A stretch of 64,000 bases of DNA from Druceiella hillmani (GCA_039881145.1 JAYKKI010000004.1:50949001-51013000); one strand, 5' to 3'; shown: positions 44,452-58,194, numbered from the stretch's first letter. The notes: generated by a model not told the origin, from the sequence alone. A program made the numbers and translations.

Positions 44452-47400
44452 ATAATAGTAAAAGTAATAACATTAAAAAAAAGACAACGGTATCCGCATT
44501 GTCTTTTTCGGACGACTGTATTCAACGCTATCTATCCAATAGTAAAAGTAATAATATTAAAAAAAGACAACACTATCTGCATTGTCTTTTTCGGACGACT
44601 GTATCCAACGCTATCTATCCAATAGTAAAAGTAATAATATTAAAAAAAAGACAACGGTATCCGCATTGTCTTTTTCGGACGACTGTATCCAACGCTATCT
44701 ATCCAATAGTAAAAGTAATAATATTAAAAAAAGACAACACTATCTGCATTGTCTTTTTCGGACGACTGTATCCAACGCTATCTATCCAATAGTAAAAGTA
44801 ATAATATTAAAAAAAAGACAACGGTATCCGCATTGTCTTTTTCGGACGACTGTATCCAACGCTATCTATCCAATAGTAAAAGTAATAATATTTAAAAAAG
44901 ACAACACTATCTGCATTGTCTTTTTCGGACGACTGTATCCAACGCTATCTATCCAATAGTAAAAGTAATAACATTAAAAAAAAGACAACGCTATCTGCAT
45001 TGTCTTTTTCGGACGACTGTATCCAACGCTATCTATCCAATAGTAAAAGTAATAACATTAAAAAAAAGACAACACTATCTGCATTGTCTTTTTCGGACGA
45101 CTGTATCCAACGCTATCTATCCAATAGTAAAAGTAATAATATTAAAAAAAGACAACACTATCTGCATTGTCTTTTTCGGACGACTGTATCCAACGCTATC
45201 TATCCAATAGTAAAAGTAATAACATTAAAAAAAAGACAACGCTATCTGCATTGTCTTTTTCGGACGACTGTATCCAACGCTATCTATCCAATAGTAAAAG
45301 TAATAATATTTTAAAAAAGACAACGCTATCTGGATTGTCTTTTTCGGACGACAGTATCCAACGCTATCTATCCAATAGTAAAAGTAATAACATTAAAAAA
45401 AGACAACGCTATCTGCATTGTCTTTTTCGGACGACTGTATCCAACGCTATCTATCCAATAGTAAAAGTAATAATATTAAAAAAAGACAACACTATCTGCA
45501 TTGTCTTTTTCGGACGACTGTATCCAACGCTATCTATCCAATAGTAAAAGTAATAACATTAAAAAAAAGACAACGCTATCTGCATTGTCTTTTTCGGACG
45601 ACTGTATCCAACGCTATCTATCCAATAGTAAAAGTAATAACATTAAAAAAAAGACAACACTATCTGCATTGTCTTTTTCGGACGACTGTATCCAACGCTA
45701 TCTATCCAATAGTAAAAGTAATAATATTAAAAAAAGACAACACTATCTGCATTGTCTTTTTCGGACGACTGTATCCAACGCTATCTATCCAATAGTAAAA
45801 GTAATAACATTAAAAAAAAGACAACGCTATCTGCATTGTCTTTTTCGGACGACTGTATCCAACGCTATCTATCCAATAGTAAAAGTAATAACATTAAAAA
45901 AAAGACAACACTACCTGCATTGTATTTTTCGGACGACTGTATCCAACGCTATCTATCCAATAGTAAAAGTAATAATATTAAAAAAAGACAACACTATCTG
46001 CATTGTCTTTTTCGGACGACTGTATCCAACGCTATCTATCCAATAGTAAAAGTAATAACATTAAAAAAAGACAACGCTATCTGCATTGTCTTTTTCGGAC
46101 GACTGTATCCAACGCTATCTATCAAATAGTAAAAGTAATAATATTTTAAAAAAGACAACGCTATCTGGATTGTCTTTTTCGGACGACAGTATCCAACGCT
46201 ATCTATCCAATAGTAAAAGTAATAACATTAAAAAAATACAACGCTATCTGCATTGTCTTTTTCGGACGACAGTATCCAACGCTATCTATCCAATAGTAAA
46301 AGTAATAACATTAAAAAAAAGACAACGCTATCTGCATTGTCTTTTTCGGACGACTGTATCCAACGCTATCTATCCAATAGTAAAAGTAATAATATTAAAA
46401 AAAGACAACACTATCTGCATTGTCTTTTTCGGACGACTGTATCCAACGCTATCTATCCAATAGTAAAAGTAATAACATTAAAAAAAAGACAACACTATCT
46501 GCATTGTCTTTTTCGGACGACTGTATCCAACGCTATCTATCCAATAGTAAAAGTAATAACATTAAAAAAAAAGACAACACTATCTGCATTGTCTTTTTTC
46601 GGACGACTGTATCCAACGCTATCTATCCAATAGTAAAAGTAATAATATTAAAAAAAGACAACACTATCTGCATTGTCTTTTTCGGACGACTGTATCCAAC
46701 GCTATCTATCCAATAGTAAAAGTAATAACATTAAAAAAAAGACAACGCTATCTGCATTGTCTTTTTCGGACGACTGTATCCAACGCTATCTATCCAATAG
46801 TAAAAGTAATAATATTTTAAAAAAGACAACGCTATCTGAATTGTCTTTTTCGGACGACAGTATCCAACGCTATCTATCCAATAGTAAAAGTAGTAACATT
46901 AAAAAAAAGACAACGCTATCTGCATTGTCTTTTTCGGACGACTGTATCCAACGCTATCTATCCAATAGTAAAAGTAATAATATTAAAAAAAGACAACACT
47001 ATCTGCATTGTCTTTTTCGGACGACTGTATCCAACGCTATCTATCCAATAGTAAAAGTAAAAATATTAAAAAAAAGACAACGCCATTGTCTTTTTAGGAC
47101 GACTGTATCCAACGTTATCTATCCAATAGTAAAATAATATTAAAAAAGACAACGCCATTGCCTTTTTCGGACGACTGTATCCAACGCTATCTATCCAATA
47201 GTAAAAGTAATAATATTTAAAAAAAGACAAAGCTATCTGCATTGTCTTTTTCGGACGACAGTATCCAACGCTATCTATGCAATAGTAAAAGTAATAATAT
47301 TAAAAAAAAGACAACGCCATTGTCTTTTTCGGACGACTGTATCCAACGCTATCTATCCAATAGTAAAACTAACAATATTAAAAAAAAGACAACGCCATTG

Positions 47401-48073
47401 TCTTTTTCGGACGACTGTATCCAACGCTATCTATCCAATAGTAAAAGTAATAATATTAAAAAAAAGACAACGCTATCTGCATTGTCTTTTTCGGACGACT
47501 GTATCCAACGCTATCTATCCAATAGTAAAAGTAATAATATTAAAAAAAAGAGAACGCTATCTTCATTGTCTTTTTCGGACGACAGTATCCAACGCTATCT
47601 ATCCAATAGTAAAAGTAATAATATTAAAAAAAAGACAACGCCATTGTCTTTTTCGGACGACTGTATCCAACGTCATCTATCCAATAGTAAAATAATATTA
47701 AAAAAGACAACGCCATTGCCTTTTTCGGACGACTGTATCCAACGCTATCTATCCAATAGTAAAAGTAATAATATTTAAAAAAAGACAAAGCTATCTGCAT
47801 TGTCTTTTTCGGACGACAGTATCCAACGCTATCTATGCAATAGTAAAAGTAATAATATTAAAAAAAAGACAACGCCATTGTCTTTTTCGGACGACTGTAT
47901 CCAACGCTATCTATCCAATAGTAAAACTAACAATATTAAAAAAAAGACAACGCCATTGTCTTTTTCGGACGACTGTATCCAACGCTATCTATCCAATAGT
48001 AAAAGTAATAATATTTAAAAAAAGACATCGCTATCTGCATTGTCTTTTTCGGACGACGATTGTATCCAACGCC
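44452..48073. repeat. Large satellite array, about 83.5-bp unit, about 43 copies, hairpin in most units
   Basis: Units run agtaaaagtaataatattaa, aaaaagacaacactatctgc, attgtctttttcggacgact, gtatccaacgctatctatcc, aat. In most units aaaaagacaa pairs with ttgtcttttt across a 12-base loop. Variants (cat/cgct, ttaaaaaaga, tggattg, gacagta) recur every three or four units. From about 47080 several units lose nine bases of the loop region. A block of 558 bp (47215-47772) is followed by a partial second copy from 47773. Long plus-strand frames with SDDCIQRYLSNSKSNN are translations of the repeat. Confidence 0.96.
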
Positions 48074-48424
48074 TTGGATAGAATCGTGTTTGACAAAAAA
48101 TTACGCAAAATATTGCATCTTAATAACAATTTAATCATTTAAACCTCTTGAAGATTCCTTTTCTAACAATCCATACAAAAATCTTGCATTACTAGTAGCA
48201 TATTTTAATTTCAAAAAGTAAGAATCTCGAAAAAGGCGTTTCGCACCCACAACGACGATAAATTAATCTTGTTTCCTATTTTTATTAAATAATGTATAAA
48301 AACGAAGCATGTCCAATTTGAATCGGTATGTTCACGTAAATCAATTAATTAATTAACCGAACAGCTCAAGTTACATTGATATTCCCAAAAAATTTCGAAG
48401 TAAAACGATGAAAATTATATTCAA
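48074..48424. other. Unannotated stretch
   Basis: AT-rich sequence with no recognised feature. Confidence 0.4.
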
Positions 48425-48670
48425 CACCCGCCCCGTAAAAATACCTCTGCATACAAATTTATGCACACAAACCTCGACATTAGTAGGTACTGTCAAAAAA
48501 AATTCAACAAACACAGCAAAAATTACCAAATAAGGCTTCTAAAGCACCTCAATGAATTAGCGGCGCAGCTTAAAAACACAGGAAGTATGCAATATCACAG
48601 ACTAAAGCGACAAGTAATCCAGACCAGATCTAACAACACTGGACAATACATGAGCAAAACATCATAGGAT
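48425..48670 (+). pseudogene. Jockey-type LINE C-terminal relic
   Basis: The plus strand reads NLDISRYCQKKFNKHSKNYQ, then IRLLKHLNELAAQLKNTGSM and QYHRLKRQ. These align with the C-terminal part of the 2887-3360 frame (NSKKYQLRLDQHMNELAAEL). Only the last 70 codons or so are present. Downstream 'gtaaacagatcgcgac' near 48740 resembles the 3' untranslated text 'acaaacagatcgctaag' of that copy. No poly(A) or target duplication remains, so this copy is older. Confidence 0.8.
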
Positions 48671-49752
48671 GTTGACCTTACAAGATGACATGTACCGAGA
48701 TGATAAAGCACACAAAAGAATGCCTTAATGCAATGTAAACAGATCGCGACATCGCCGTACAAAACAAAAATTTTACAAAATTAACCGAACATGAGTTTCT
48801 TAAAAGCGGAAAGACAAGATAAACTGTACCACAAACCTTTCATTAAAATGAAGCGAAAAATAATAATGAATCAACGCCACATTCAAAAACAGAATTCAAT
48901 GCGATTTTAATACCGAGATATTTTTACATAAAAATAAAATATAATTTTTAAATTACAAATATTTTCTATTATCAACGTCATTCTAGAACAAATATTAATT
49001 TCTATTCCCTAGCCCTATTACACGTGTCCTTTCGGTACCATCACATAATATATTTTACGCGTCTATTCCCCAATATTCTACAATAGGTGAAACAAGCAGT
49101 TCCACGACTACATAGTTGGTTTGACAGATGAGTGTGTTTTTAAATTTCATTTCCACTATAGTTTACTTGACAGTTGAGTGGCTACCATTTTATTTTTCTC
49201 CTGGCTTTCTATTGTAAGCCAATCATCTGCCAGACCGTTTCTAAATTATCGCGCTTCAACTTTATTACTCTCTTTGTTCTGAATATTTCGTAATTTATCG
49301 ATGTACGTCGTGTTCAGGACGCAATATTTTATGAGAACAATTCTCGGACGTTCAGTATTTTTTTATTAAACGAAATTAAATCGTACCGGCTGAAGTGAGT
49401 CGCCTGATATAGAATTAAATGAAATGAAAAATTCGGGAGAAAACGGAACAAGAAACTAAATATAATAGACCAATGAAGTCATATTAATAAGGCAAATAGA
49501 TGCTCGAAATTATTTTAATCAAGAATCGCGGCTTCGCGCGCTTGATAGTTTATAATTTATTTCGGATGTTGTTAAAAATTATATGTACGTTCTGATATAC
49601 AGACGTTAATTAAAGTTTCAGTTGACTGTACTTTAATTGTTAACCTCTGTCTTTATCCCTTAGTTATATAAGTTTTTTAAATACACCACTGTTTCGTTGC
49701 TAGTAAAGATCATTAAAATTAAATAATGAATATTTTACAGTATATGATGAGA
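48671..49752. other. Unannotated stretch
   Basis: No gene recognised. Confidence 0.4.
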
Positions 49753-50010
49753 CCACAGCGGAAATGTCTTTTTTTCTATAAGATACAAAATTTTTCCACA
49801 GCGGGAATGTCTTTTTTTCTATAAGATACAACATTTTTTCCACAGCGGGAATGTCTTTTTTTTCTATAAGATACAAAATTTTTTCCACAGCGGGAATGTC
49901 TTTTTTTCTATAAGATACAACATTTTTTTTACAGCGGGAATATCTTTTTTTCTATAAGATACAAAATTTTTTCCACAGCGGGAATGTCTTTTTTTCTATA
50001 AGATATAATT
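49753..50010. repeat. 43-bp tandem repeat, six copies
   Basis: Units run ccacagcgggaatgtctttt, tttctataagatacaaaatt, ttt, with slight length changes in the T runs. Minus-strand frames with YLIEKK are repeat translations. Confidence 0.93.
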
Positions 50011-51529
50011 TTTTTTTAAAAATAGGGTATTCATACCAAACTAATGCGTGATCGTGAATATGTCGCCATGCACATTCCATTAAAAATTTAAATAATGACA
50101 ACCATAAAATTATAACTGCTACTAACTTCCGTTGAAACTGCATCTAACCACGCCAGCACCACTCGGGATACAATGCAAAAGAATTCGTTCTACGTCTACG
50201 TAAAATACCTGCCCAAAAAAATAAAAACGAACAAACAAAAAGAAAAATGAAGAAAAATGCTCAAACAACTGGGCGTTGCCTTAAGTTTTTCAAAAATTTT
50301 AATAAAACTAATTAATGACAACTCAAAACCGTTTTCGATCTTTTTTTTTTTTAATTATTCGCCCTTTCCTATTATAAATTAATCCATTTAACGCTATAAA
50401 TTATAAAAAAAACAACTTTGATTTCGTGATTATCAAGCTCCAGAAACAACCGCAAATTCCAACTCCTTAAAGAACAAACCACACAATTGACAGTCGAGAA
50501 CAAATGGTATGACATATTAATTATGCCAAGGAAAACCATATTAGATTGTTTTACTCACATAAAACTGCTTTATCTCACTCAGATTCTTTGACACAACCTT
50601 GTCTTTATAAAGCTGCCACAATTTCTTGGCCGATTTTAATCTTAATTCTCTGGTGACTCGAAACAGACAAGACATGTAAGGAATCCCTTTCGGCACACAT
50701 CTTTCTAATGTTTAGTAATGCACAGCTTCAACGTTGTTCACGATGGTAACAGCTGAAAGATACCCTTCAAGAGATTTATCTGGTGGAGATGATCAGCACG
50801 TTGGAATTCTGGAGACTGGAGATTATCGAACAGATATAAAACATGTAAAAAAACGCCTCTTTTTAACACAATGCATCATCAAAAAAACAGAATTATCAAC
50901 GGCACACGCAATGCCCGTGAAGAGAGTCATATAATACTCAAAAATCAGAGGGTCCTACGAAAATCGAGATATCTGGCTACATTCATTTTAAATATAAACA
51001 TTTCAATAAAGAAAACTACTTGCTTGCTTAATTGCAATAAATGCATTGCAAAATCAATTTATTAATTACGTTAATTACGAACAGTCGTTCAAATATTGCT
51101 GTTTATTAATTTTATATATTTTATTTCTGTGGTGATTAAAAATGACGCAAATTACATACAATACTATAGCGTCCAAACTTTGTCAAACCCACGATAAAGT
51201 TCGTTCATTAAAAATATGACCGTTGATACTTATGTCAATTGACTAACAGACAGCACAGAATAATATGTTGATGAAACTCATGGAATTACTCCTATTCTCT
51301 TATATCTATCAATAAAACAGATGTTTCGCTCCAAGATTGATGCTTAAGGTGACTATGTGACAATAAGATCGAAAAATTATTATAAAATTGTTTATTGAAA
51401 TTATTTTTTTTCTTTTCCAAATTGTCAATACAACACCATTTGAACAATTTATAAAAAAAATAATTTTTGGGTTGTTATTGCATTTTTTTATAATTTTCAT
51501 TTAATTTTTTTTACAATTAAAGTTGTTAT
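50011..51529. other. Unannotated stretch
   Basis: No gene recognised. The frame at 50734-50934 shows no known domain. Confidence 0.35.
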
Positions 51530-52050
51530 TGCATTTTTTGTACAATTTTGAAGAGCGTTGTTTACCAAAAGATATTTTGATTTTTCAAATTGTTATTATA
51601 ATATAATTTTACATTGACTTAATTCTTTAGACAAATCACTCGACGCATTCTTTACATACATGAAAAGTGTCATGTTAATTGTACAATTATTAAGAGTGAT
51701 TTTTACTAAAACTAAACGGTAATTTTTTTTTCAAAATGTTTTTTTAGGCAAATCGTTCGACAGGTTTTTTAAATAAAATTAAAAAAAATGGTGAAATAAC
51801 TACTTTTTCTATAATGTTAGTCGTACAATTTTCTAGAGAGATTTTTACCAAAACTAAACGGTAAATATTTCTTTTTCAAATGTTAATATAACATCATTTT
51901 ACATTGATTTAGTTTTTTAAGACAAATCGCTCGAAGGGTTTTATAAATAAAATTAAAAATATAATGAAATAACTACTTTCACTGTAATGTTAATTAAACA
52001 ATTTTTGCAAGCAATTTTTTACCAATTAACAGTAAATAATTTTTAAATTT
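51530..52050. repeat. Degenerate tandem repeat, about 140-170-bp unit
   Basis: Units are marked by tacaattttgaagagcg (51540), tacaattattaagagtg (51680), tacaattttctagagag (51823) and aacaatttttgcaagca (51992). Each precedes accaaaactaaacggtaa-like text. Units 1-3 also have gacaaatc.ctcga. Old and diverged. Confidence 0.8.
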
Positions 52051-54020
52051 TTGTTAAATATTTATAGTTTGAATAATATATCAAAACTATGGTGAATTTC
52101 GTCAACACCGCGTTTTACACGACAACTCTCTTAACAAAAAAAGACTACATATAACACATTTTTAAACACCAATAAAAAAAATATACTGTCATAACAAAAT
52201 AGCTACCGCAGGACTTTTTCATAACCACAGTGTCGAACTTTCTCCGGTATTTTTATGCTCCAATATTACATGAGACTTAACCAGTCCGCGAGACAGATAA
52301 CCAAAAAACCTGAGACATTCGAAATAGCTAACCTTATGGAAACTAGAAAGGAAAACAGGGCAATTTTTACTATGTTCTTGAGTACAGAGGATTTTAACCT
52401 GAAGGTTATGAGATACTTTAGTCACTTCTACAAAATATGTCCCATTTCAACCTTAATTCTCATCTTAAAACCATTCATCTTATTCAATCGCATACCATCC
52501 TCAGCAATTATTTCTAACTGAATATCTGTATAAAAAAATGTACAAATCTATTTAAACATTCACAGATTTTAACGCCTATTTCTTTTCTCAAACCATAATG
52601 ATGCTTGCAGCAAACATTTTCTCGTTTAACGCCTCGCGCAACATTATTTTCTTAAATAAAATACGATACATTTTTCGTTTCATTTTCAAGACCATTTTCT
52701 TTCGGAAATTAATTTACATAACAGGAAATTTGGGGTTAAATAGACAGTACCATAGCAGCTTACATCTAAACTTATTTCTATAGGCCAAAGTTTAAATAGA
52801 AAAAGTCTTCAAAGCAGAACATTATCAACGCCAGTCTAGACAGCACCAACATCGCTCCACTAAGACTACGATTTTATCAATTTTATATATTGCAGCGCCG
52901 AAAAAGAAGTTTAAAATAAACTTGATCATTCAAGATTTCTCAGATCAAGTTACCATCTGCGCCTCTCGAGAGGACGGTCGAGACAAACGAGAATATCCAG
53001 ATATCTCTGGCATTCATCAATGTCCAACAGCGTCCAGACATGCGGAAGCGTAAGTTATGTATATATATTTTAAGCTATAGTAAAGGATGTTGTTTACACA
53101 ATATTGGGTCCAAAGATAAACAAGAATTTGATTAAGATCACCTACGCAAGGTTTCCTCGTTAAACTTTTTCTACCTGTACTACCACGGTCATTGCTCAAT
53201 GAATTGCAAAACCGGTTTCCAACTGCTTCGAGATATCACCAACCAAAATAAGGTGGAAGAACTGCTTAGCACTCTTGTAAGGTAAATTTGAGCATTCAAG
53301 AACTTATAAGTTTTCAATATTGTTGAACGCACTGTCTGCCTACGCGTTGTCGAACTCGTACTGAATGGCATTTAAAAAATATTAAATATTCTAGATTAGA
53401 ACTTCTACTATTATTCAGAACCGATGTATAACTGACTAGCAAACTAGAACCATAAAATCTGAATGCTAGAAAAACGTATTTGTCACATTAAAAAAATATC
53501 TTTGCTTTCGTAAACACACGCGAAAGTTATAAGAAATGTAGGTATTATATATCGACATACGAATTCGATACATGAGCGACCGTACCTGGAATTTACGCCA
53601 TGCTCATGAATCAAACACATTTTGTCATTTCTGAAGACATGTTCAGGAAGTATAAGAAATTCAAAATAAGAACAGCTCATATATATACAACTATATATAG
53701 ATCAAAATTTCATTCACATGGTCACCCGAACGTTTCGGCTAACATTAGACGAAAATCTCGGGCACAAATATGGCCACGAGCCTCTGTTTTAATAATCAGC
53801 AAATATGAAAGACATTGAAACCAATATGTTAAATGTCCTTCTTGTGAATGATATTTTTAATTGCATACCTATAAGCACATCAGAGATTGTTTGATGTAAA
53901 GCTATAAATAATTTTTAAAATGTTGTATAGTTTAAAACAATAAGACTCCTCTTTGTGAACTACAGACGATAGCTCGGCCAGTTTCGGCGAGTACGTGAAT
54001 GTATCATTACAGATTACTAG
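52051..54020. other. Unannotated stretch
   Basis: No recognised gene. Frames at 52255-52521 (plus) and 53483-53680 (minus) show no known domain. A short similarity (gaga..atccagatatctctggc) links about 52990-53010 and 50960-50980. Confidence 0.35.
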
Positions 54021-54865
54021 TTTAACTATTCATATTGTTCAGTGGAAAATATTTCTCCATTTATTAAACCAAGTTTTTAACTATTCATATTGTTCAGTGT
54101 AAAATACTTCTCCATTTATTAAACTAAGTTTTTAACTATTCATATTGTTCGGTGTAAAATATTTCTCCATTTATTAAACCAAGTTTTTAACTATTCATAT
54201 TGATCAGTGTAAAATACTTCTCCATTTATTAAACTAAGTTTTTAACTATTCATATTGTTCGGTGTAAAATATTTCTCCATTTATTAAACCAAGTTTTTAA
54301 CTATTCATATTGATCAGTGTAAAATACTTCTCCATTTATTAAACTAAGTTTTTAACTATTCAGATTGTTCCGTGTAAAATATTTCTCCATTTATTAAACC
54401 AAGTTTTTAACTATTCATATTGTTCAGTGTAAAATACTTCTCCATTTATTAAACTAAGTTTTAAACTATTCATATTGTTCAGTGGAAAATACTTCTCCAT
54501 TTACTAAACTAAGTTTTTAACTATTCAGATTGTTCCGTGTAAAATATTTCTCCATTTATTAAACCAAGTTTTTAACTATTCATATTGTTCAGTGTAAAAT
54601 ATTTCTCCATTTATTAAACTAAGTTTTTAACTATTCATATTGTTCAGTGGAAAATACTTCTCCATTTACTAAACTAAGTTTTTAACTATTCAGATTGTTC
54701 CGTGTAAAATATTTCTCCATTTATTAAACCAAGTTTTTAACTATTCATATTGTTCAGTGTAGAATACTTCTCCATTTATTAAACTAAGTTTTTAACTATT
54801 CATATTGTTCAGTGGAAAATACTTCTCCATTGTTCAGTGTAAAATATTTCTCCATTTATTAAACT
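54021..54865. repeat. 55-bp satellite array with two alternating variants, about 15 copies
   Basis: Units run tttttaactattcatattgt, tcagtgtaaaatacttctcc, atttattaaactaag. Variant 1 (atatttctcc with aaacc) and variant 2 (atacttctcc with aaact) alternate in much of the array, giving a dimer period of 110 bp. A third variant has cagattgttccgtg. Confidence 0.94.
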
Positions 54866-54903
54866 AAGTTTTTTTTCCTATCTATTAATTATGTGTATCA
54901 ATT

Positions 54904-55227
54904 TTGGGATCGAGAAATATTTTATGTCTTATATGCCACAAACGTAAACCAATACCTACTCGAGTAACAAACTTAGATCATTCCAACAATTTTCCTATTT
55001 TGAGAATTAAGCTAAATTTTAATACGTTCTTAAACAAACCGATAATATTGAAATCATGCAAATCAATATTTGTCTTTTTTTGTTTTTCAATAACTTCCTT
55101 ATATAATTTTCCCACTTGTAGTATTAATAGTCCAAGGTTTTCAGAGTTATATACTCAAACCACACGATCTTCAATAATTGCGTCAAGGTTCCTTATAATC
55201 TCCACACGTTCAGGCCAAACCGTTTAA
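54904..55227 (-). other. Possible decayed coding segment, unrecognised
   Basis: The minus strand, with two stops, reads VWPERVEIIRNLDAIIEDRV, then NSENLGLLILQVGKLYKEVI and later LHDFNIIGLFKNVLKFSLIL. This looks more protein-like than the plus-strand frame of 107 codons at the same place. I do not recognise a family. It may be a relic of a mobile element or a host gene fragment. Confidence 0.25.
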
Positions 55228-55639
55228 TATTTTATAGATAGATACAAAAGATCAATAAACATGGGGCAATATTATTAAAAAAAACAATGTACCTTTAAAA
55301 TAGCAATATTGTTTTTTCAAAATTTCTTTTGCAATATGTTTTGAATTATAAATTCCTAACCCCATTTTTTTTTTATTTTAAGCCTCATTTGGGAAATATT
55401 AAGTTTCAAAATGGCCTCTAACGTATACAAAATTTTGGAACCGATACAAAGAAATCTACACTACACTTGTTCGTTTAACTTTTCTTTAGACACTATGGGC
55501 AAATTTTCGGTAATTTCTTTCATGAACTAACTACGGAACTATATTTTTGCGTGCTCCTGCACAACTCACCACGATTTATTTGTCAATATTGTAATGTTGA
55601 ATACAAACAACTTTGCATAACTTTTCCTCTTAATTATTA
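55228..55639. other. Unannotated stretch
   Basis: AT-rich. From about 55530 the text (actacggaactatatttttg, cgtgctcctgcacaactca) is a partial copy of the start of the palindrome that follows. Confidence 0.4.
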
Positions 55640-57990
55640 GCTTAAATAACTACAGAACTACATTTTTGCGTGCTCCTGCACAACTCAACATGTTGTCAAT
55701 ATTGTAATATTGATTACATTATTAGTCAATATTGTAATATTGATTACAATAAACTCTGCATAACTTTTCCTCATAATTATTAGCTTCAATATATACAGAA
55801 TGTGTTTATTATTCATACGTGGTACTGTGCATTAAACTGAGCAGAAAATGTTAATTAAGTTTATACAAATTCTCAACCGTTTATGAAAAAAACACTGTCA
55901 AACGACTTCAATAAAAAAATTATTTTTTTTACAAAAACGCGCTTCAAATACATTCGATTTGATGCACAGAATGACCTGTGTGATTTTTAGACACGTTGTT
56001 CGTTACACACTGTATTCAATATCCGCTGCTATAATAGAAATCTATTGTCTACAACTATTCGCACTTATTCTATGTTAAAAGCAAGGTTTTTCTAGATATT
56101 TTTTTCATATATTTCTTTTACAAATGTTTCAATTCTATAAAATTAAACTTCTAAGCTAACATTTCTTAAAACCGAAATGGATACACATCTATTTCTATCA
56201 AAAGAATATTTATAAGGTAAATGCAGAATAAAAGCGAAAGCTGCACATCTGCTTAGAATCGTATGGCAAATACGGCAATCAAACCACGGAGGAAGAGTGT
56301 CCCTCCCACTCTAGACCCTCCCGGGAGGGGGGTGAGGGAGTGCAAGTGCACTTTAGCAAAAGTGATTTTTTACTACTTTCTTCATTCAAATGAAAAGAAA
56401 TTTACAATAAACCTTGTTTTAGATAGTTAAAAAGGACGCAAATCGAAATTTGACATCTGATCAGCCATTTGTTAGTAGAAGTATTGAGAGTGTAGTAATA
56501 ACCAGGTGACAGTTGTGTCAGTAAGGTTCTTATTTAGTCTCTTCGAAATATTTTCTTGTTAAATAAAAATAGATGTTGTGAACCCATTACGCTTTTAAGA
56601 AATATTACTTCAGCGATTAAACGTTGTATAATTTTGAAACATTATAAACGGATTACGGGGAAAAAAACGGATTCCTTGTAAAATCACTCACTTGTCTTGT
56701 GACTCATCCGTCTAGCCGTCTGGTCTGTCGGTCTCAGCCTCTTACTCAAAAAATACTTTTTAAATCAAGTTTCAGAAAGAAAAAGATCAAAAGGGAAAAA
56801 CGTATCTCTTATAAAAAATATCACTCACGAGTCCGTCTGGCTGACATACCCATTTTTGAAACCTGGTATAGTAATAAAACATTTTAACCCGTATATAATT
56901 TACAGTTACGCCCAAAAATATTGATAAAAAATTCTAGGATTCAAATGAAGCAATTAAAAAAAAATTAATTTATGACATGGTGTGGGATATATAAATTGAA
57001 AGAGTAAGTTATACGGCTTCCAATACTTTTTTAAACCGTTGAAAATGTTCCCTAAACCTCCAAAAATACTAAAACCGACATTTAAAAAAATACCTTACGT
57101 GAAACTTACCTAAAGTTTAACACAAATATATGTCGATGCCTTTAAATCTCATAGTTTTCGAGAAATTTCCGAAGTTACTAAAGTATCGTATTTTACAATT
57201 AATAACACGTTTTTTAGCATTCATCATACGTTACTAATACGTTGTTTTCTGTAAGTATATTTTATTTCAAAAATTATTAATTTTTTGCTAAACTAAACAG
57301 GCAAATATGCGGATTACATCATACCAAGACTTGAGTTTCCTTTTATTTAAGTAAATAAGCAGTAAAAAAAATCCCTTTGCTAAAGTACACTTGTACCCCC
57401 CACTCTCTCTGTCTGCCTTACTTCTCGTATTCTCCATATGATTCTAATCAAGTGGCATTCTGCATTTCCCTTAATAATATTTTTTTTAAATAGAAACAGA
57501 TTTTGTGGATCTATCTCAGTTTTAAGAAATGTTACACCTGTGTTAAACCTCTCAAAGGTTAAATTTTGTAGAATTGAAACATATGTAAAGGAAATATATG
57601 AAAAAAATACCGAGAAAAGCTTTGCTTTTAACGTAAAATAAGTGCGAAAAGTTGTAGACAATAGATTTCTATTACACAGCGGTTATTGCATACAGGTGTA
57701 ACGGACGTATCTAGTATTCATACAGGTGATACTGTGCATCAAACCGACGACATTTGAAGTGAGTTTCGTAAAAAAATATTTTTTGTTGTTGAAATCGTTT
57801 GACAGTGCTTTTTTCAGAAACGGTTGAGAATTTTCATAAAATTTATCAAAATTTTCTACTCAATTTCATGCACAGTGTTTATTTGTAAGCTAATAATCAA
57901 GACGAAAAGTTATGCAGAATTTATTGTAATCAACAACCAAGAGTCGACAGTGTGTAGGAACACATATAAATATTGTTCCGCCATAGTTAT
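55640..57990. repeat. Large imperfect palindrome, arms about 700 bp
   Basis: Left arm (about 55640-56405) and right arm (about 57310-57990) are inverted, diverged copies. Aligned landmarks are the inverted pairs ctctgcataacttttcctca / aaaagttatgcaga, tctcaaccgtttatgaaaaa / cagaaacggttgaga, tagaaatctattgtctacaa / gtagacaatagatttcta, and gtgcactttagcaaaagtga / ctttgctaaagtacac. The spacer (about 56406-57310) contains another partial copy (about 56566-56690). It may be two insertions of one repeat family in opposite orientation, or a long-TIR element. No transposase was recognised. Confidence 0.75.
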
Positions 57991-58194
57991 TTCATTAAAA
58001 AAAAATTACCGCGAACTGAACCATAGTGTTTAAAGAAAATTGTTAAATAATCATGTTAAACAATACATAAAAAACAGTTACACAAACGGTGTAACACATA
58101 AAACAATGCTTCTCGCTACCCACCCACCACGTCAATCAAAATAATTTCCTTCCGTACCCGCAACAAAGATCTACTGCACTAAATATTAACATCA
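57991..58194. other. Unannotated stretch
   Basis: No feature recognised. Confidence 0.4.

Noticed and set aside
44349..48018. Many long overlapping plus-strand frames with SDDCIQRYLSNSKSNNI
   Set aside because: They are translations of the 83.5-bp satellite in successive frames, with starts and stops moving with each indel. No protein family fits.
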